Assembly (NCBI GenBank): GCA_021785795.1
Contig: JAJYEK010000014.1
Location: 1-51,431 of the forward strand
Source of the DNA: Pseudomonadota bacterium
GTDB taxonomy: Bacteria > Pseudomonadota > Gammaproteobacteria > Acidiferrobacterales > UBA6901
Length of the DNA: 51,431 nt
Direction: 5' to 3'
A program made the translations under genes and the position numbers. Positions 35,001-43,453 of this stretch are shown piece after piece. The notes under the pieces are model-generated. The model was not told the DNA's origin. It ran no database searches and saw nothing but the letters and a program-made list of their open reading frames with translations. Each line of letters begins with the position of its first letter. Position 1 is the first letter of the stretch.

Positions 35001-36080
35001 GACGGCATACTCGGTGCTTTCAAGAAGGCCGGGCTGCTGCGCTACACCCGTCGCATCGGTTCGATCAGCGGGGATGACCGGATCAGCTTCGAACGCAACG
35101 GTCGCGTCGTGTTCAGCGACAGTCGCGTCAATCTGCAGCGGATCTGGACCGAGACGAGCTACCGCATGCAGAGTCTGCGCGACAATCCCCAGTGCGCCCA
35201 GGAGGAATACGACCGCATCCTGGACGATACGGATCCGGGGCTGAGCGCCCACCCGAGTTTCGATCCGGAAGAGGACATCGCAGCCCCTTACATCGCCCGC
35301 GGCGTCCGTCCGCCGGTCGCGATCCTGCGCGAACAGGGGGTGAACGGCCAGGTGGAGATGGCGGCAGCTTTCGACCGCGCCGGCTTCCGTGCCGTGGACG
35401 TGACCATGAGCGACATCATTGACGGCCGGGTGCGGCTCGCCGACTTCCGGGGCTTCGCGGCCTGCGGCGGATTCTCCTATGGCGATGTGCTCGGAGCCGG
35501 GGAAGGCTGGGCGAAATCGATCCTGTTCAATGCCCGTGCGCGTGACGAGTTCAGCGCATTCTTTGCCCGTTCCGACAGCTTCGCGCTGGGCGTGTGCAAC
35601 GGCTGCCAGATGATGTCCGGCCTGCGCGAGCTGATTCCCGGAGCCGGGCGCTGGCCGCGCTTTGTCCGCAACACCTCCGAGCAGTTCGAGGCGCGCGTGT
35701 GCATGGTGCAGATCCCGCAGAATCCCTCGATCTTCTTCCGCGGCATGGTCGGATCATTCCTTCCGGTCGTGGTGGCACATGGCGAGGGCCGGGCGGAGTT
35801 TCGGGATGCCGCCGACCTCGATGGTGTGCTGGGCGCCAGCCAGATCGCGCTGCGCTTCATGGATAACCGCGGCGCCCCGGCCGAGACGTACCCGGCCAAT
35901 CCGAACGGCTCGCCCCGGGGCATTACGGGTCTGACTACGCCCGATGGCCGCTTCACCGTTCTCATGCCCCATCCCGAGCGCGTGGTGCGCGCAGTATCCA
36001 ATTCCTGGCGGCCGGATCACTGGCAGGACGACGGCCCCTGGATGCGGATGTTCCGCAATGCGCGGGCGTGGGTAGACTGA
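32085..36080 (+). CDS. purL: Phosphoribosylformylglycinamidine synthase, single-chain
   Basis: 1331-aa enzyme of purine synthesis converting FGAR to FGAM with glutamine and ATP. It has the N-terminal domain ([16 protein letters not shown]), linker, two FGAM synthase halves ([42 protein letters not shown] and [11 protein letters not shown], then the second half with VGKDSMSM and SDGG) and a C-terminal amidotransferase with [16 protein letters not shown], catalytic Cys in [12 protein letters not shown] and PHPERVVR. Large single-chain form is typical of proteobacteria. ATG 32085 is preceded by AGGGA; ATG 32127 would place the start nearer the conserved beginning. A TATAAT at 32063-32068 may be the promoter. 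Confidence 0.96.
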   Translation: MGSGKIDTYSGPASMQTGGAPAGIVNVRGVPALSAFRQRRLLERMRRAVPEVVSAHAEYWHFAAFSTAPDAAEESVLRRLLDCGPAEAAATAPGGLLLVVPRIGTISPWSTKATDIARHCGLQRILRLERGVAWHLVAAGGSVLAPQQRAALLPLIHDRMTETVLDGFDGLTAMFREDTPAPLVTVDILRGGRAALEEANGALGLALSADEIGYLAENFARLGRNPTDVELMMFAQANSEHCRHKIFNAEWIIDGTRQEHSLFAMIRSTHELHARGTLVAYRDNAAVIEGFHAGRFFPDPVSHEYAYHPDDTHILMKVETHNHPTAISPFPGAATGSGGEIRDEGATGRGARPKAGITGFSVSNLRIPGSEQPWETDHGKPARIASALEIMIDGPLGGASFNNEFGRPNIGGYFRTYEETVGGEVRGYHKPIMLAGGIGNIRAQHVHKTPFSAGACIIVLGGPAMLIGLGGGAASSVATGRSSEELDFASVQRGNPEMQRRCQEVIDQCWALGADTPILSIHDVGAGGLSNAVPELINDAGLGGQFELRSVPNDQRGMSPMQIWCNEAQERYVVAVDAGRLAAFQALCERERCPAAVIGHATLEPRLVVEDSYFGAAAGTDPLAQRAARPIDMDIALLLGKPPRMVRDVRRIRRRNAAFSTTGIEISEAARRVLRLPAVAHKGFLVTIGDRSVGGLVCRDQMVGPWQVPVADVAVTATGYHGYTGEAMALGERTPVALVDPAASGRMAVGEALTNIAAARIEKLPDVKLSANWMAAAGHPGEDAALYDTVRAVAAELCPALGISIPVGKDSMSMKTVWRDAGGAERAVTAPLSLIVSAFAPVMDVRKTLTPQLRTDRGVTDLILIDLGKGKNRLGGSALAQVYKQSGDEVPDVDDPRVLKLFFAVIQALNELGFLLAYHDRSDGGLFATICEMAFCGRTGVSIDLSDLGRDPVAALFNEELGAVLQVPRERRDGILGAFKKAGLLRYTRRIGSISGDDRISFERNGRVVFSDSRVNLQRIWTETSYRMQSLRDNPQCAQEEYDRILDDTDPGLSAHPSFDPEEDIAAPYIARGVRPPVAILREQGVNGQVEMAAAFDRAGFRAVDVTMSDIIDGRVRLADFRGFAACGGFSYGDVLGAGEGWAKSILFNARARDEFSAFFARSDSFALGVCNGCQMMSGLRELIPGAGRWPRFVRNTSEQFEARVCMVQIPQNPSIFFRGMVGSFLPVVVAHGEGRAEFRDAADLDGVLGASQIALRFMDNRGAPAETYPANPNGSPRGITGLTTPDGRFTVLMPHPERVVRAVSNSWRPDHWQDDGPWMRMFRNARAWVD

Positions 36081-36306
36081 GACGCCGCCACGCGCTTCGC
36101 GATGTCCGGCGGTGGACGGCGCAGCCTCTCCGGACTCCGGTTGTCTCAGTCGGGTCCCACGGGTATCATCGCCCGGGACATCGGGGCCAGAAAACGCAGG
36201 GCCGGGCCGGCAGCAGGCGGCCGGCGAGCCCGGGGACGCCGCGTCTTGCGCCCGGCATGGTGGGTTGGCAGATGGAAGACGGTCTATCCGATCGAAGGAG
36301 CTTTCG

Positions 36307-36603
36307 ATGACCGATTTGAATTCTCAGACCTCACGAGACCTGCTTGCGCGGCGCGTGCGCCTGCTGCGGGCAGCGCGCGGCTGGTCGCAAGAAGTACTGG
36401 CCGAACTAAGCGGCGTGCACCGCAATTATATCGGCCACGTCGAGCGGGCGGAGATCAACGCCGGTCTCGACAACATCGAGAAGATCGCCCAGGCATTCGA
36501 CATGCCGGTACACGCCTTACTCGACTTCCACGATCTCAGCGAGTTTGTCGGCCTTCTGAAGATCGAAGACGGCACGGGTCCTTATCTGCCGGCTTTCGCC
36601 TGA
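36307..36603 (+). CDS. XRE-family HTH regulator
   Basis: 98-aa transcription regulator with a complete helix-turn-helix (LLARRVRLLRAARGWSQEVL, SGVHRNYIGHVERAEINAGLD, about 10-65) and a short C-terminal tail. AAGGAG lies seven bases before ATG 36307, which decides the start over a frame open further upstream. It follows purL by 226 bases and converges with the thioredoxin gene 40 bases downstream. No toxin gene is beside it, so it may be a stand-alone regulator. Target unknown. Confidence 0.85.
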   Translation: MTDLNSQTSRDLLARRVRLLRAARGWSQEVLAELSGVHRNYIGHVERAEINAGLDNIEKIAQAFDMPVHALLDFHDLSEFVGLLKIEDGTGPYLPAFA

Positions 36604-36645
36604 GCGGTCCGCAGTACCGCCCGTCCACGGTACCGCCGGCGGGCC

Positions 36646-37026
36646 TCAATCCGTGCCGCCTGCCTGGGCCTTCTTCGACTCGATCTGGCTGCGTACCGTA
36701 TCCATGTCGAGCGCCTTGGCTTTGCCAATCAGGTCTTCCAGCGCGTTGGCTGGCAGGGAACCCGCCTGCGAAAAGATGATGATCTGGTCGCGGAATATCA
36801 TCAGCGTCGGAATGGACCGGATCTGGAATGCGGCGGCAAGTTCCTGCTGCTCCTCGGTGTTGATCTTTGCGAACACGACATCCGGGTGCTGCTCGGACGC
36901 CTGCTCGAACACCGGCGCGAAGGACCGGCATGGTCCGCACCACGGGGCCCAGAAATCCAGCATGACCATGCCGTTGTTGTTGATGGTGTCGTTGAAGTTC
37001 TCGTTGGTGATTGTCACGATACTCAC
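36646..37026 (-). CDS. Thioredoxin with C-terminal extension
   Basis: 126-aa redox protein with a canonical WCGPC active site (Trp29 on) and the cis-Pro in IPTLMIF (about 74). It starts from GTG 37026 with GAGGAG eight bases upstream. The last 20 residues (DTVRSQIESKKAQAGGTD) extend past the usual thioredoxin end and are polar. It would reduce disulfides, and could serve the Bcp peroxidase (inference). A perfect palindrome at 37104-37129 is 78 bases upstream, a likely control element. Confidence 0.9.
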   Translation of the reverse strand: MSIVTITNENFNDTINNNGMVMLDFWAPWCGPCRSFAPVFEQASEQHPDVVFAKINTEEQQELAAAFQIRSIPTLMIFRDQIIIFSQAGSLPANALEDLIGKAKALDMDTVRSQIESKKAQAGGTD

Positions 37027-37402
37027 AGGGCTGACTCCTCTTGCTTTGACGGTTTCAGACAGTCGGAAAAGACGGGGCAGGCTGGGTGCTTGCAGTCACG
37101 GATGATTAGAATAGAAGAGCATTCTAATCGAATAGCGGCCCCGATGCATATGCGGGGCAGTGACGGCTTTCGGTCGCCAGCGGCCGCGGGAACCGGGCTT
37201 GGTGTCCTGATCCTGTCGTTTCCGGTCCCGGTCCCGGTACCGGAGGGTCCGTCCGCAGGGACGATTGACGCCCATCGATTCAGGCACTTGCCGCGCCCCC
37301 CGATGGAAATCCCCGGCCACAGGCCGGCGCAGTGGCACAGGAAATGCAGGTTCTCCCGGAAAAATTCCATACGTCCTGCGACGACACAGGGGGGATCGCG
37401 GC
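37027..37402. other. Divergent promoter region of thioredoxin and transglycosylase genes
   Basis: 376 bases between divergent genes. The left half is AT-richer and includes the palindrome listed separately; the right half is GC-rich, with proline/glycine-type repeats (for example CCGGTCCCGGTCCCGGTACCGG at 37217-37238). I see no gene. Confidence 0.5.
37104..37129. promoter_or_regulatory. Perfect 9-8-9 palindrome upstream of thioredoxin
   Basis: GATTAGAAT (37104-37112) and ATTCTAATC (37121-37129) are exact inverted repeats, with eight bases between. The AT-rich, two-turn symmetry in a GC-rich genome fits an operator for a dimeric repressor or activator. It does not match Fur, CIRCE or Fnr consensus. 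It may serve thioredoxin, the divergent transglycosylase, or both. Confidence 0.55.
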
Positions 37403-38047
37403 ATGGTGCCCGGACCGCGAAACGCGCAACGGTGGGTCATGGCGGCGGTGGCTGCGGCCGGGCTTGGACTGGTTCCAGCGGCGCACGCGCAGTGGTATGT
37501 CTACCAGAGACCGGACGGTTCCCGGCTGCTCTCGGACCATCTCCTGGGTCGTCGCAGCTACCAGCTCATCCGGGAGAGCAGTTCGATCCGCGGTCTGGGT
37601 GCGCTGCTGGCGCAGCGCGGGGTTGCAGCTGCGCCAGCAAGTCCTCGTCCCTACGATCGGCTGATCCGGCGCGACGCCGCCGCCGCGCATCTGAGCGTGG
37701 CGCTGGTCAAGGCGGTCGTGCACGCCGAATCTGGTTTTGATCCCGATGCGGTCTCGCCCAAGGGCGCTTCCGGCCTGATGCAGCTCATGCCCGCCACCGC
37801 TGCGCACTTTGGTGTGCGCGACGTCTTTGATCCGAAACAGAATGTGCGTGCCGGAGTCCACTATCTCAGGGATCTGCTGGTAGAGTTCAATGGCAACCAC
37901 CGATTGGCGCTCGCGGCGTACAACGCCGGTCCGGGCGCGGTTCTGCGCTACGGAGGCGTGCCGCCCTTCAGGGAAACCCAAACCTACGTGCGTCGGGTGA
38001 TGCGTTATCGCAGCCGCTACGCCGGTAGCGGTCAGGACACCCGCTGA
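37403..38047 (+). CDS. Exported lytic transglycosylase (SLT domain)
   Basis: 214 aa. A signal peptide (basic start, AAVAAAGLGLVPAAHA) precedes a short DUF4124-like stretch (WYVYQRPDGSRLLSDH), then a goose-lysozyme/SLT domain with catalytic Glu in AVVHAESGFDP (about 110), LMQLMPATAAHFG and AAYNAGPGAV. It cleaves peptidoglycan glycan strands in the periplasm. ATG 37403 is chosen for the signal; an in-frame upstream start adds basic sequence with no signal. It stands alone between divergent and convergent genes. Confidence 0.88.
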   Translation: MVPGPRNAQRWVMAAVAAAGLGLVPAAHAQWYVYQRPDGSRLLSDHLLGRRSYQLIRESSSIRGLGALLAQRGVAAAPASPRPYDRLIRRDAAAAHLSVALVKAVVHAESGFDPDAVSPKGASGLMQLMPATAAHFGVRDVFDPKQNVRAGVHYLRDLLVEFNGNHRLALAAYNAGPGAVLRYGGVPPFRETQTYVRRVMRYRSRYAGSGQDTR

Positions 38048-38215
38048 CCGCCTCCTCGCAGGCGGGATGCCGCAAGCTGCCAGGAGGATCGCGCGATAGC
38101 TGCCTGGCCCCGCGGTCCGGGCGCAGGCTTCTGCCGTCCGGCCCGCCCTGCCCATAAGCCAGGATCGGTGTTTCCAGGCGTTCCGGCGCGCGACGCCCGC
38201 GGCGGTGTCCGGCGC

Positions 38216-38884
38216 TCAGGCGAGCAGTACCGCCACGATGCCCGTGATAAAGATCCCGTCGAAGGTTCCGGCGCCGCCGATTGAAGCGATCGGGGCGCCC
38301 ATGCGCCGAATGTCGCGCAGCCTGAGCAGGTCGGCGCCGATCAGGACTCCGAGCGTGCCGCAGATGTATGCGAGCGGAGCGGCCTCGGTGGGATTCATGA
38401 TCAGGGCGACCAGCGCCGCGCAGACCGGCGCCACGAAGACCGGCATGCCGATTCCAACCCCGCGTATCGGCCGGCTCAACCGGTGACTGATTGCGGCGAC
38501 AATCGCGATCGATAGCAACACCTGCCATACCGGCAACCGATGGTGGAAGAACAGGTACAGCGAGAACCAGGTCGGTACCAGGCCGCCCCCGACGTTCACG
38601 GCAATGAGCGTCCTGCCGTGATAGTCACGGATCACCTGGCGCAGCAGGCCGCGCAAGGGTGGTGGCAGCGCCGCGTCCGGCGGCGCCTCGGTTTTCAGCG
38701 AGAACAGCGGCAGGTTGAGGGCGCTGCCGAACAGTGAGGTGCACAGCAGCAGGACGGCCGAACCCGGAGACAGGCCGAGCTTGCCGAATGCGATCGACAG
38801 CACTCCCAGCTGCACCAGGGCGACCAGGAGACCCACGGCGAGGAGGAACAGGATGAGCTGAATGGGGGAGTACGGGGATCGCAC
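38216..38884 (-). CDS. DUF1614 inner-membrane protein
   Basis: 222-aa membrane protein with about seven predicted helices: IQLILFLLAVGLLVALVQLG, GSAVLLLCTSLFGSALNLPL, a cytoplasmic loop, GRTLIAVNVGGGLVPTWFSL, a later helix series and the conserved end GGAGTFDGIFITGIVAVLLA. This matches the DUF1614 family, whose function is unknown. The GTG at 38884 puts the first helix near the N-terminus; in-frame starts upstream would add about 56 basic residues. It converges with the transglycosylase gene. Confidence 0.75.
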   Translation of the reverse strand: MRSPYSPIQLILFLLAVGLLVALVQLGVLSIAFGKLGLSPGSAVLLLCTSLFGSALNLPLFSLKTEAPPDAALPPPLRGLLRQVIRDYHGRTLIAVNVGGGLVPTWFSLYLFFHHRLPVWQVLLSIAIVAAISHRLSRPIRGVGIGMPVFVAPVCAALVALIMNPTEAAPLAYICGTLGVLIGADLLRLRDIRRMGAPIASIGGAGTFDGIFITGIVAVLLA

Positions 38885-39249
38885 CGGCTGTCTATTCCCG
38901 CGCGGAAGGCCCGCGCACTGTTGGGGCTGGGTATGGGCTATTGTGTTCCAGGCCCTCGGCCGGGTCCATGTGGAGGCCGGCCGGCGCCGGTACCCCGGGT
39001 GTCGCTGTTCCCGTGGACGGGCGATTTCCACCCCTGTTGCAGTTGCTTGCAACCAGATGCCGGTTTGCGTAGTATTCCCGACCGGCCCCGGTGGTGGTTT
39101 GGCCGGGAGGGCGTTGAAGCAGCTGTACTCAAGACCGGTTGTCGTCCCATGCTTTGCAGTGAGCTGGCAGTGCCACCTTTCTTAGTCTCTTCTTCAGCCC
39201 CATTCATCCGGGATTTCCCCGTTCATGTTCCGAGGAACGCGAGGTAATT
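38885..39249. other. cspA leader and shared upstream region
   Basis: 365 bases between the divergent DUF1614 and cspA genes. Cold-shock genes usually have a long structured leader, which would fall in about 39090-39249. That part is pyrimidine-rich (TTTCTTAGTCTCTTCTTC at 39178-39195) and less GC-rich than its surroundings. GAGG precedes the cspA ATG by six bases. No gene is seen. Confidence 0.4.
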
Positions 39250-39453
39250 ATGCAAAGCGGTACCGTAAAGTGGTTCAACGACGCGAAGGGTTTTGGCTTT
39301 ATCACCCCGAAAGATGGCAGCGCGGATGTGTTCGTGCATTTCTCCGTTGTCCAAGGGGATGGATTCAAGAGCCTTGCCGAGGGCCAGCAGGTGGAGTTTG
39401 AATCCACCAAGGGTCCGAAAGGCATGCAGGCTACCAAGGTCGTGCCACGCTGA
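39250..39453 (+). CDS. Cold-shock protein CspA family
   Basis: 67-aa single cold-shock domain: a five-strand OB fold with RNP1 KGFGFIT (about 13-19) and RNP2 VFVHFS (about 27-32) that bind single-stranded RNA/DNA. Complete length. It acts as an RNA chaperone. It is followed 57 bases later by a strong hairpin, so it is transcribed alone. Which paralogue (CspA, CspD and so on) is not decided. Confidence 0.93.
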   Translation: MQSGTVKWFNDAKGFGFITPKDGSADVFVHFSVVQGDGFKSLAEGQQVEFESTKGPKGMQATKVVPR

Positions 39454-39794
39454 GGCCGGCCTGTCCGGACTGCGTCCGGACTTTCTGACCGAACCGACCA
39501 GACAGTACTGCAGAACCCCGCCCCGGCGGGGTTCTGCATATCCAGACGTGCCGCGCGGGACCGGAAAATCTTCCGGATCCGCTGGCCTTGGCTGCGCGCG
39601 CCCGACCCGCGGCTGCCGAAGCCCGGTTTCCGGCAACCTGCCGAAAATACAGGTTGTTGTGCCGCGCCGATCCCAACCCATGGATGGCAGATGCACGCAG
39701 GTGACCACGGGATATCCCATTTCCCGCAGGTTTTTTGCATAATGCCCACCCCCGCCGGGTTTGTGGCCCGCCGGGCTCATCCTGATTCGGGGCA
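39454..39794. other. Intergenic after cspA
   Basis: Holds the cspA hairpin and then, from about 39640, the probable promoter and leader of the permease gene. No coding frame in it is convincing and no riboswitch-like fold was noticed. Confidence 0.45.
39510..39537 (+). terminator. Hairpin terminator after cspA
   Basis: GCAGAACCCCGC (39510-39521) is fully complementary to GCGGGGTTCTGC (39526-39537), loop CCCG. It lies 57 bases after the cspA stop. No long U-run follows (ATATCC), but stem strength and position fit a terminator. Confidence 0.6.
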
Positions 39795-41933
39795 ATGTCT
39801 GATACAAACGGGCCTGAAAATTCAATTCCGGCATCACCAGCGGTAGGCGAAGACGCCTCGCCCGTGATGCGGGTGCTGCATTTTCTGCGGATGCTGGTGC
39901 TGGGACCGCCCCGCGATCCGCTGTCGCCCCAGACCCGCCAGCACATCACCCTGGTCGCCTTCCTCGCCTGGGTGGGCCTGGGCGCCGACGGACTGTCCTC
40001 CTCCTGCTACGGTCCGGAGGAATCCTTCCGGGCCCTGTTGCCGCACACCGACCCCGCAATCTTCCTCGCCGTTGCCACGGCACTCACCGTCTTCATCATC
40101 GCCACCGCCTACAACCAGGTGATCGAGCTCTTTCCGAGCGGCGGGGGCGGCTACAAGGTGGCGACCCGTCTGCTCGGGCGGCATGTGGGCCTGGTCTCGG
40201 GAAGCGCCCTGGTGGTCGACTACATGCTGACGATCGCCATCTCGATCGCGGCTGGCGTGGATGCCCTGTTCAGTTTTCTGCCGCGCGCCTGGGACGCCTA
40301 CGGCCTGGAAACAAAGATCCTGCTGTTGGTCGTGCTCCTGGTGCTGAATCTGCGTGGCGTAAAGGAGTCGATCCGGGTGCTGCTGCCCCTGTTTCTGGGC
40401 TTCGTGTTCACCCACGTGTTCCTGATCCTGTACGGAGTGGGGCGGCACGCGCAGGACCTCTCCGGAGTGCTGCGTAACAGCATCGGGCAATTCAGCACCA
40501 TGACGCACGACCTGGGTTGGGTCGGGGCGGTGGCAGTGATCATGCGGGCCTATGCCCTGGGCGGTGGTACCTATACCGGTATCGAGGCGGTCTCCAACAG
40601 CGTCAATGTGCTGAAGGAGCCGCGGGTACACACCGGCAAGTGGACCATGTTCTACATGGCGCTGTCGCTGTCGTTTACCGCAGGCGGCATCATTTTTCTG
40701 TATCTGCTGTGGAACGTGCGGCCGGTGGCGGGAGAGACCCTCAATGCGGTGGTGTTCTCCGCGATCCTGTCAGGCTGGCGCTTTGGCGGGGTGAACGCGG
40801 GCCACATCGTGATGGTCGTTACCATGTTGCTCGAGGCGGCGCTGCTGTTCGTGGCCGCGAACACCGGCTATCTGGGCGGTCCGGCGGTGCTTGCGAACAT
40901 GGCTGTGGACCACTGGCTGCCGCACCGCTTCTCGCAGCTCTCGGACCGGCTGGTGACGAAGAACGGCATCCTCCTCATGGGCCTGGCCGCGCTCATCATC
41001 CTGCTGGCGACCGCCGGCCGGGTCGAATTGCTGGTCGTGCTGTACAGCATCAACGTGTTCCTCACCTTCACCCTCACGCTGCTCGGACTATGTGTCTATT
41101 GGTGGCGGCACCGCGGCACCGAGCCGGGATGGCGCTGGCGCCTGCCGCTGTCGCTGCTCGGACTGGTGGTGACCGCGAGCATCCTGGTGGTTACGCTCAT
41201 GGAGAAATTCGATCAGGGCGGCTGGGTTACAAGCCTGGTGACCGGGTCCTTGATCGGCCTGTGCGTGCTCGTGAGCCGGCACTACGACATGGTGCACCAC
41301 CAGCTCGAGTCGCTGGATGAGGTGCTGACCTTGCTTCCGGCACCAGCCGGTCCGATCACCGCGCCGCAGCTTGCGGAAGGCGAGCCGGCCGCGGTCTTTT
41401 TCGTTTCGAGCTACCGCGGAATCGGCATTCACACGCTGCTCAACTCGCAACGTCTGTTTCCGGGCCGATTCAAGAACTTCGTGTTCCTTACGGTGGGCGA
41501 GGTGGACACCGCCGGATTCAAGGAGGACGAGACCATCGAGCGTCTGCGGCAGAATGCCGACGAGCAGATCGACAACTACGTGAATTTCTGCCGTGCGCAC
41601 GGCCTGGCCGCGACCGGTTACGTCGGATTCGGCACGGATCCGGTGGAGGTTGCCCTGCAGCTGGCCGACCGGACCCTGGAGCGTTTTCCGGGCAGCGTGT
41701 TCTTCGCCGGCACGCTGGTATTCCGCCGCGAGAACTGGCTTACACGCCTGCTGCACAATTACACGGCGCTGGCGATCCAGCGCAAGCTTCACCTGCGCGG
41801 CGTGCCGCTCGTGATCATGCCCATGCTGGTGGAAGGACGCTCGCCGGGAAGCGCCGCGGCGCGGGCCCACGATGTGACTGATCCTGCCTCCGCGTCGCCC
41901 GGACCGCATCCGGAGCAGCGCCGAGCGCCATGA
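39795..41933 (+). CDS. APC-superfamily permease, KimA-like
   Basis: 712 aa. About twelve membrane helices run from TLVAFLAWVGLGADGLSSSC (about 52) to LVTGSLIGLCVLVSRHY (about 495), starting with the unwound GLGADGLSSS motif typical of APC transporters. The soluble C-terminal 200 residues (EPAAVFFVSSYRGIGIHTLL onward) look like a USP-type or ligand-binding domain, as in KimA potassium importers, and the extreme tail is Pro/Ala-rich. Potassium or amino acid transport is inferred from family; substrate unproven. The stop overlaps the ATG of a pseudo-receiver gene, suggesting a regulatory partner. Confidence 0.8.
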   Translation: MSDTNGPENSIPASPAVGEDASPVMRVLHFLRMLVLGPPRDPLSPQTRQHITLVAFLAWVGLGADGLSSSCYGPEESFRALLPHTDPAIFLAVATALTVFIIATAYNQVIELFPSGGGGYKVATRLLGRHVGLVSGSALVVDYMLTIAISIAAGVDALFSFLPRAWDAYGLETKILLLVVLLVLNLRGVKESIRVLLPLFLGFVFTHVFLILYGVGRHAQDLSGVLRNSIGQFSTMTHDLGWVGAVAVIMRAYALGGGTYTGIEAVSNSVNVLKEPRVHTGKWTMFYMALSLSFTAGGIIFLYLLWNVRPVAGETLNAVVFSAILSGWRFGGVNAGHIVMVVTMLLEAALLFVAANTGYLGGPAVLANMAVDHWLPHRFSQLSDRLVTKNGILLMGLAALIILLATAGRVELLVVLYSINVFLTFTLTLLGLCVYWWRHRGTEPGWRWRLPLSLLGLVVTASILVVTLMEKFDQGGWVTSLVTGSLIGLCVLVSRHYDMVHHQLESLDEVLTLLPAPAGPITAPQLAEGEPAAVFFVSSYRGIGIHTLLNSQRLFPGRFKNFVFLTVGEVDTAGFKEDETIERLRQNADEQIDNYVNFCRAHGLAATGYVGFGTDPVEVALQLADRTLERFPGSVFFAGTLVFRRENWLTRLLHNYTALAIQRKLHLRGVPLVIMPMLVEGRSPGSAAARAHDVTDPASASPGPHPEQRRAP

Positions 41934-42247
41934 AGATCCTGCTGCTGTCCGATGATCTGATGAGCCGCGTGCGCATCGAGTCGCGCTGGAAATCAGCGGG
42001 CGCGCAGCTGCTCAGGGACGGCTCGGCGGACGATCCCGATTTGGTCGTGGTGGATCTTGGTTCCAGGGATGCGCTCGAGCGCATCCGGCACCTGCGCGAC
42101 ACGCATCCCACTGCAGAGATTCTCGCTTTCGGTCCGCATGTGGACGCCGACATCTTTCGCCAGGCGCGGGCCGCCGGCGCGACGCAGCTCGTCGCGCGCG
42201 GCAAGGTCGTGGAAAAGGTGCTGGCGCAGATAGCCGCCCGCGCATAG
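41930..42247 (+). CDS. Pseudo-receiver protein coupled to the permease
   Basis: 105-aa CheY-like fold: MKILLLSDDLMSRVRIE (strand 1 with Asp pair), DLVVVDLGSRDAL (strand 3, candidate Asp), AEILAFGPHVDADIF and ATQLVARGKV. The Thr/Ser switch after strand 4 is Gly and the Lys loop is weak, so phosphorylation is unlikely. There is no output domain. Its ATG overlaps the permease stop (ATGA), so expression is coupled. It may bind and gate the permease (inference). Confidence 0.65.
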   Translation: MKILLLSDDLMSRVRIESRWKSAGAQLLRDGSADDPDLVVVDLGSRDALERIRHLRDTHPTAEILAFGPHVDADIFRQARAAGATQLVARGKVVEKVLAQIAARA

Positions 42248-42269
42248 CGCTCTCGCCGCCGCCCGGCGG

Positions 42270-43451
42270 CTAGCGCATGTTCCCGGTATGACCGAGCGAG
42301 TAGCGGCCCGGCTGCGGCCACACCGTCAGCCCGTGCGGTTCCCGGCCCACCGGAATGCTCCGGACATGGCCGGTGGTCGTGTTGAACCGGTAGACGACGT
42401 TGTCAAACCGGCCGGATAGCCAGAGATATCGGCCGTCCGCGCTCACGTTTCCCATGTCCGGGCTGCCGCCGCCTGGAATCGGCCAGTTGGCCACGACCTT
42501 GCGCGTGGCGAAATCGATGACCGATATGCTGCCCGGGCCGTGGGCCGGAGCCGGAATGGTATTCGAGCCACGGTTGGCTACGTACAGATCCTTGCCGTTG
42601 CGGCTGGGATAGAGCCCATGCGCTCCGACGCCGGTGGGAATGAAGCCGACCTCTCGGAAGGCGTTGCCGTCGACGATGAACACGCCGTTGGCCACGAGGT
42701 CGGCGACATAGAATACGCTGCCGTCGGGCGCGATGCGGATGTCCTGCGGCCGGCTGTGGCGCGCCAGTCGCAGATAGCCGACGACCTTGCGGTGCACGAG
42801 GTCCACCTTCGCCAGGCTGCCGTCGAATTCGCAGGTGAAGATCGCGTAGCGGCCGTCGATCGAGAATTCGCCGTGATCGATGCCGTTGCATCCCGGAGTG
42901 GGTATGGAATACTGCAGCGCCATGGTGTGGGGGTTGCGGAAATCCAGGCGCTTGCGCGCTTCGGCCACGACGATCGCCGAGCGGCCATCCGGCGTGAAGT
43001 ACATGTTGTACGGGTCATCAACCGGAATGGCGCGGCCCGGCTTGGCGGTCCGGGGATTGATCGGCGTGAGGCTGCCGTCGGTGCGTCCTTCGGCGTTGTT
43101 CGTCACCCACAGTGTCTTGAGGTCCCACGATGGAACGATATGCTGCGGGTTGATGCCGACCTTGAAACGATCGACCACCTTGAGCGTGGCCGGATCGATC
43201 ACGTAGACGTCGTCCGACGAGACATCCGGGACGTAGACGCGCGGCAGTGCACCCGCGACGGCGGGACTGAGGTCTCCCGCCGCGGTCTCGCTGTACAGGT
43301 TGCGCGGATCGACCACCGGCGGCATCCCCGGCACGGTATGGATCGCCGGCAGCGGGGCAGGGCTGGCACCGGCCGCCCACCCCCACAACCCCAGAATCAG
43401 CGCCCGGCACAGGGTCCGGACGACGTTGCCACCATCTGTGCGCTTGCACAT
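42270..43451 (-). CDS. Exported YVTN-type beta-propeller protein
   Basis: 393 aa. An N-terminal signal peptide (basic start then ALILGLWGWAAGASPAP) precedes a seven-bladed YVTN/YncE-like propeller, with repeats such as RVYVPDVSSDDVYVIDPATLK, YAIFTCEFDGSLAKVDLV, VFYVADLVANGVFIVDG and DLYVANRGSNTI. Such propellers are often periplasmic binding or scaffolding proteins, some in quinoprotein pathways. Starts two bases after the creatininase stop with GAGGA nine bases upstream, so it is the second gene of that operon. No catalytic residues recognised. Confidence 0.85.
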   Translation of the reverse strand: MCKRTDGGNVVRTLCRALILGLWGWAAGASPAPLPAIHTVPGMPPVVDPRNLYSETAAGDLSPAVAGALPRVYVPDVSSDDVYVIDPATLKVVDRFKVGINPQHIVPSWDLKTLWVTNNAEGRTDGSLTPINPRTAKPGRAIPVDDPYNMYFTPDGRSAIVVAEARKRLDFRNPHTMALQYSIPTPGCNGIDHGEFSIDGRYAIFTCEFDGSLAKVDLVHRKVVGYLRLARHSRPQDIRIAPDGSVFYVADLVANGVFIVDGNAFREVGFIPTGVGAHGLYPSRNGKDLYVANRGSNTIPAPAHGPGSISVIDFATRKVVANWPIPGGGSPDMGNVSADGRYLWLSGRFDNVVYRFNTTTGHVRSIPVGREPHGLTVWPQPGRYSLGHTGNMR

Positions 43452-43453
43452 GC

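Noticed and set aside
33165..35252. Minus-strand 695-codon open frame
   Set aside because: Exactly antisense to purL with shadow-type composition.
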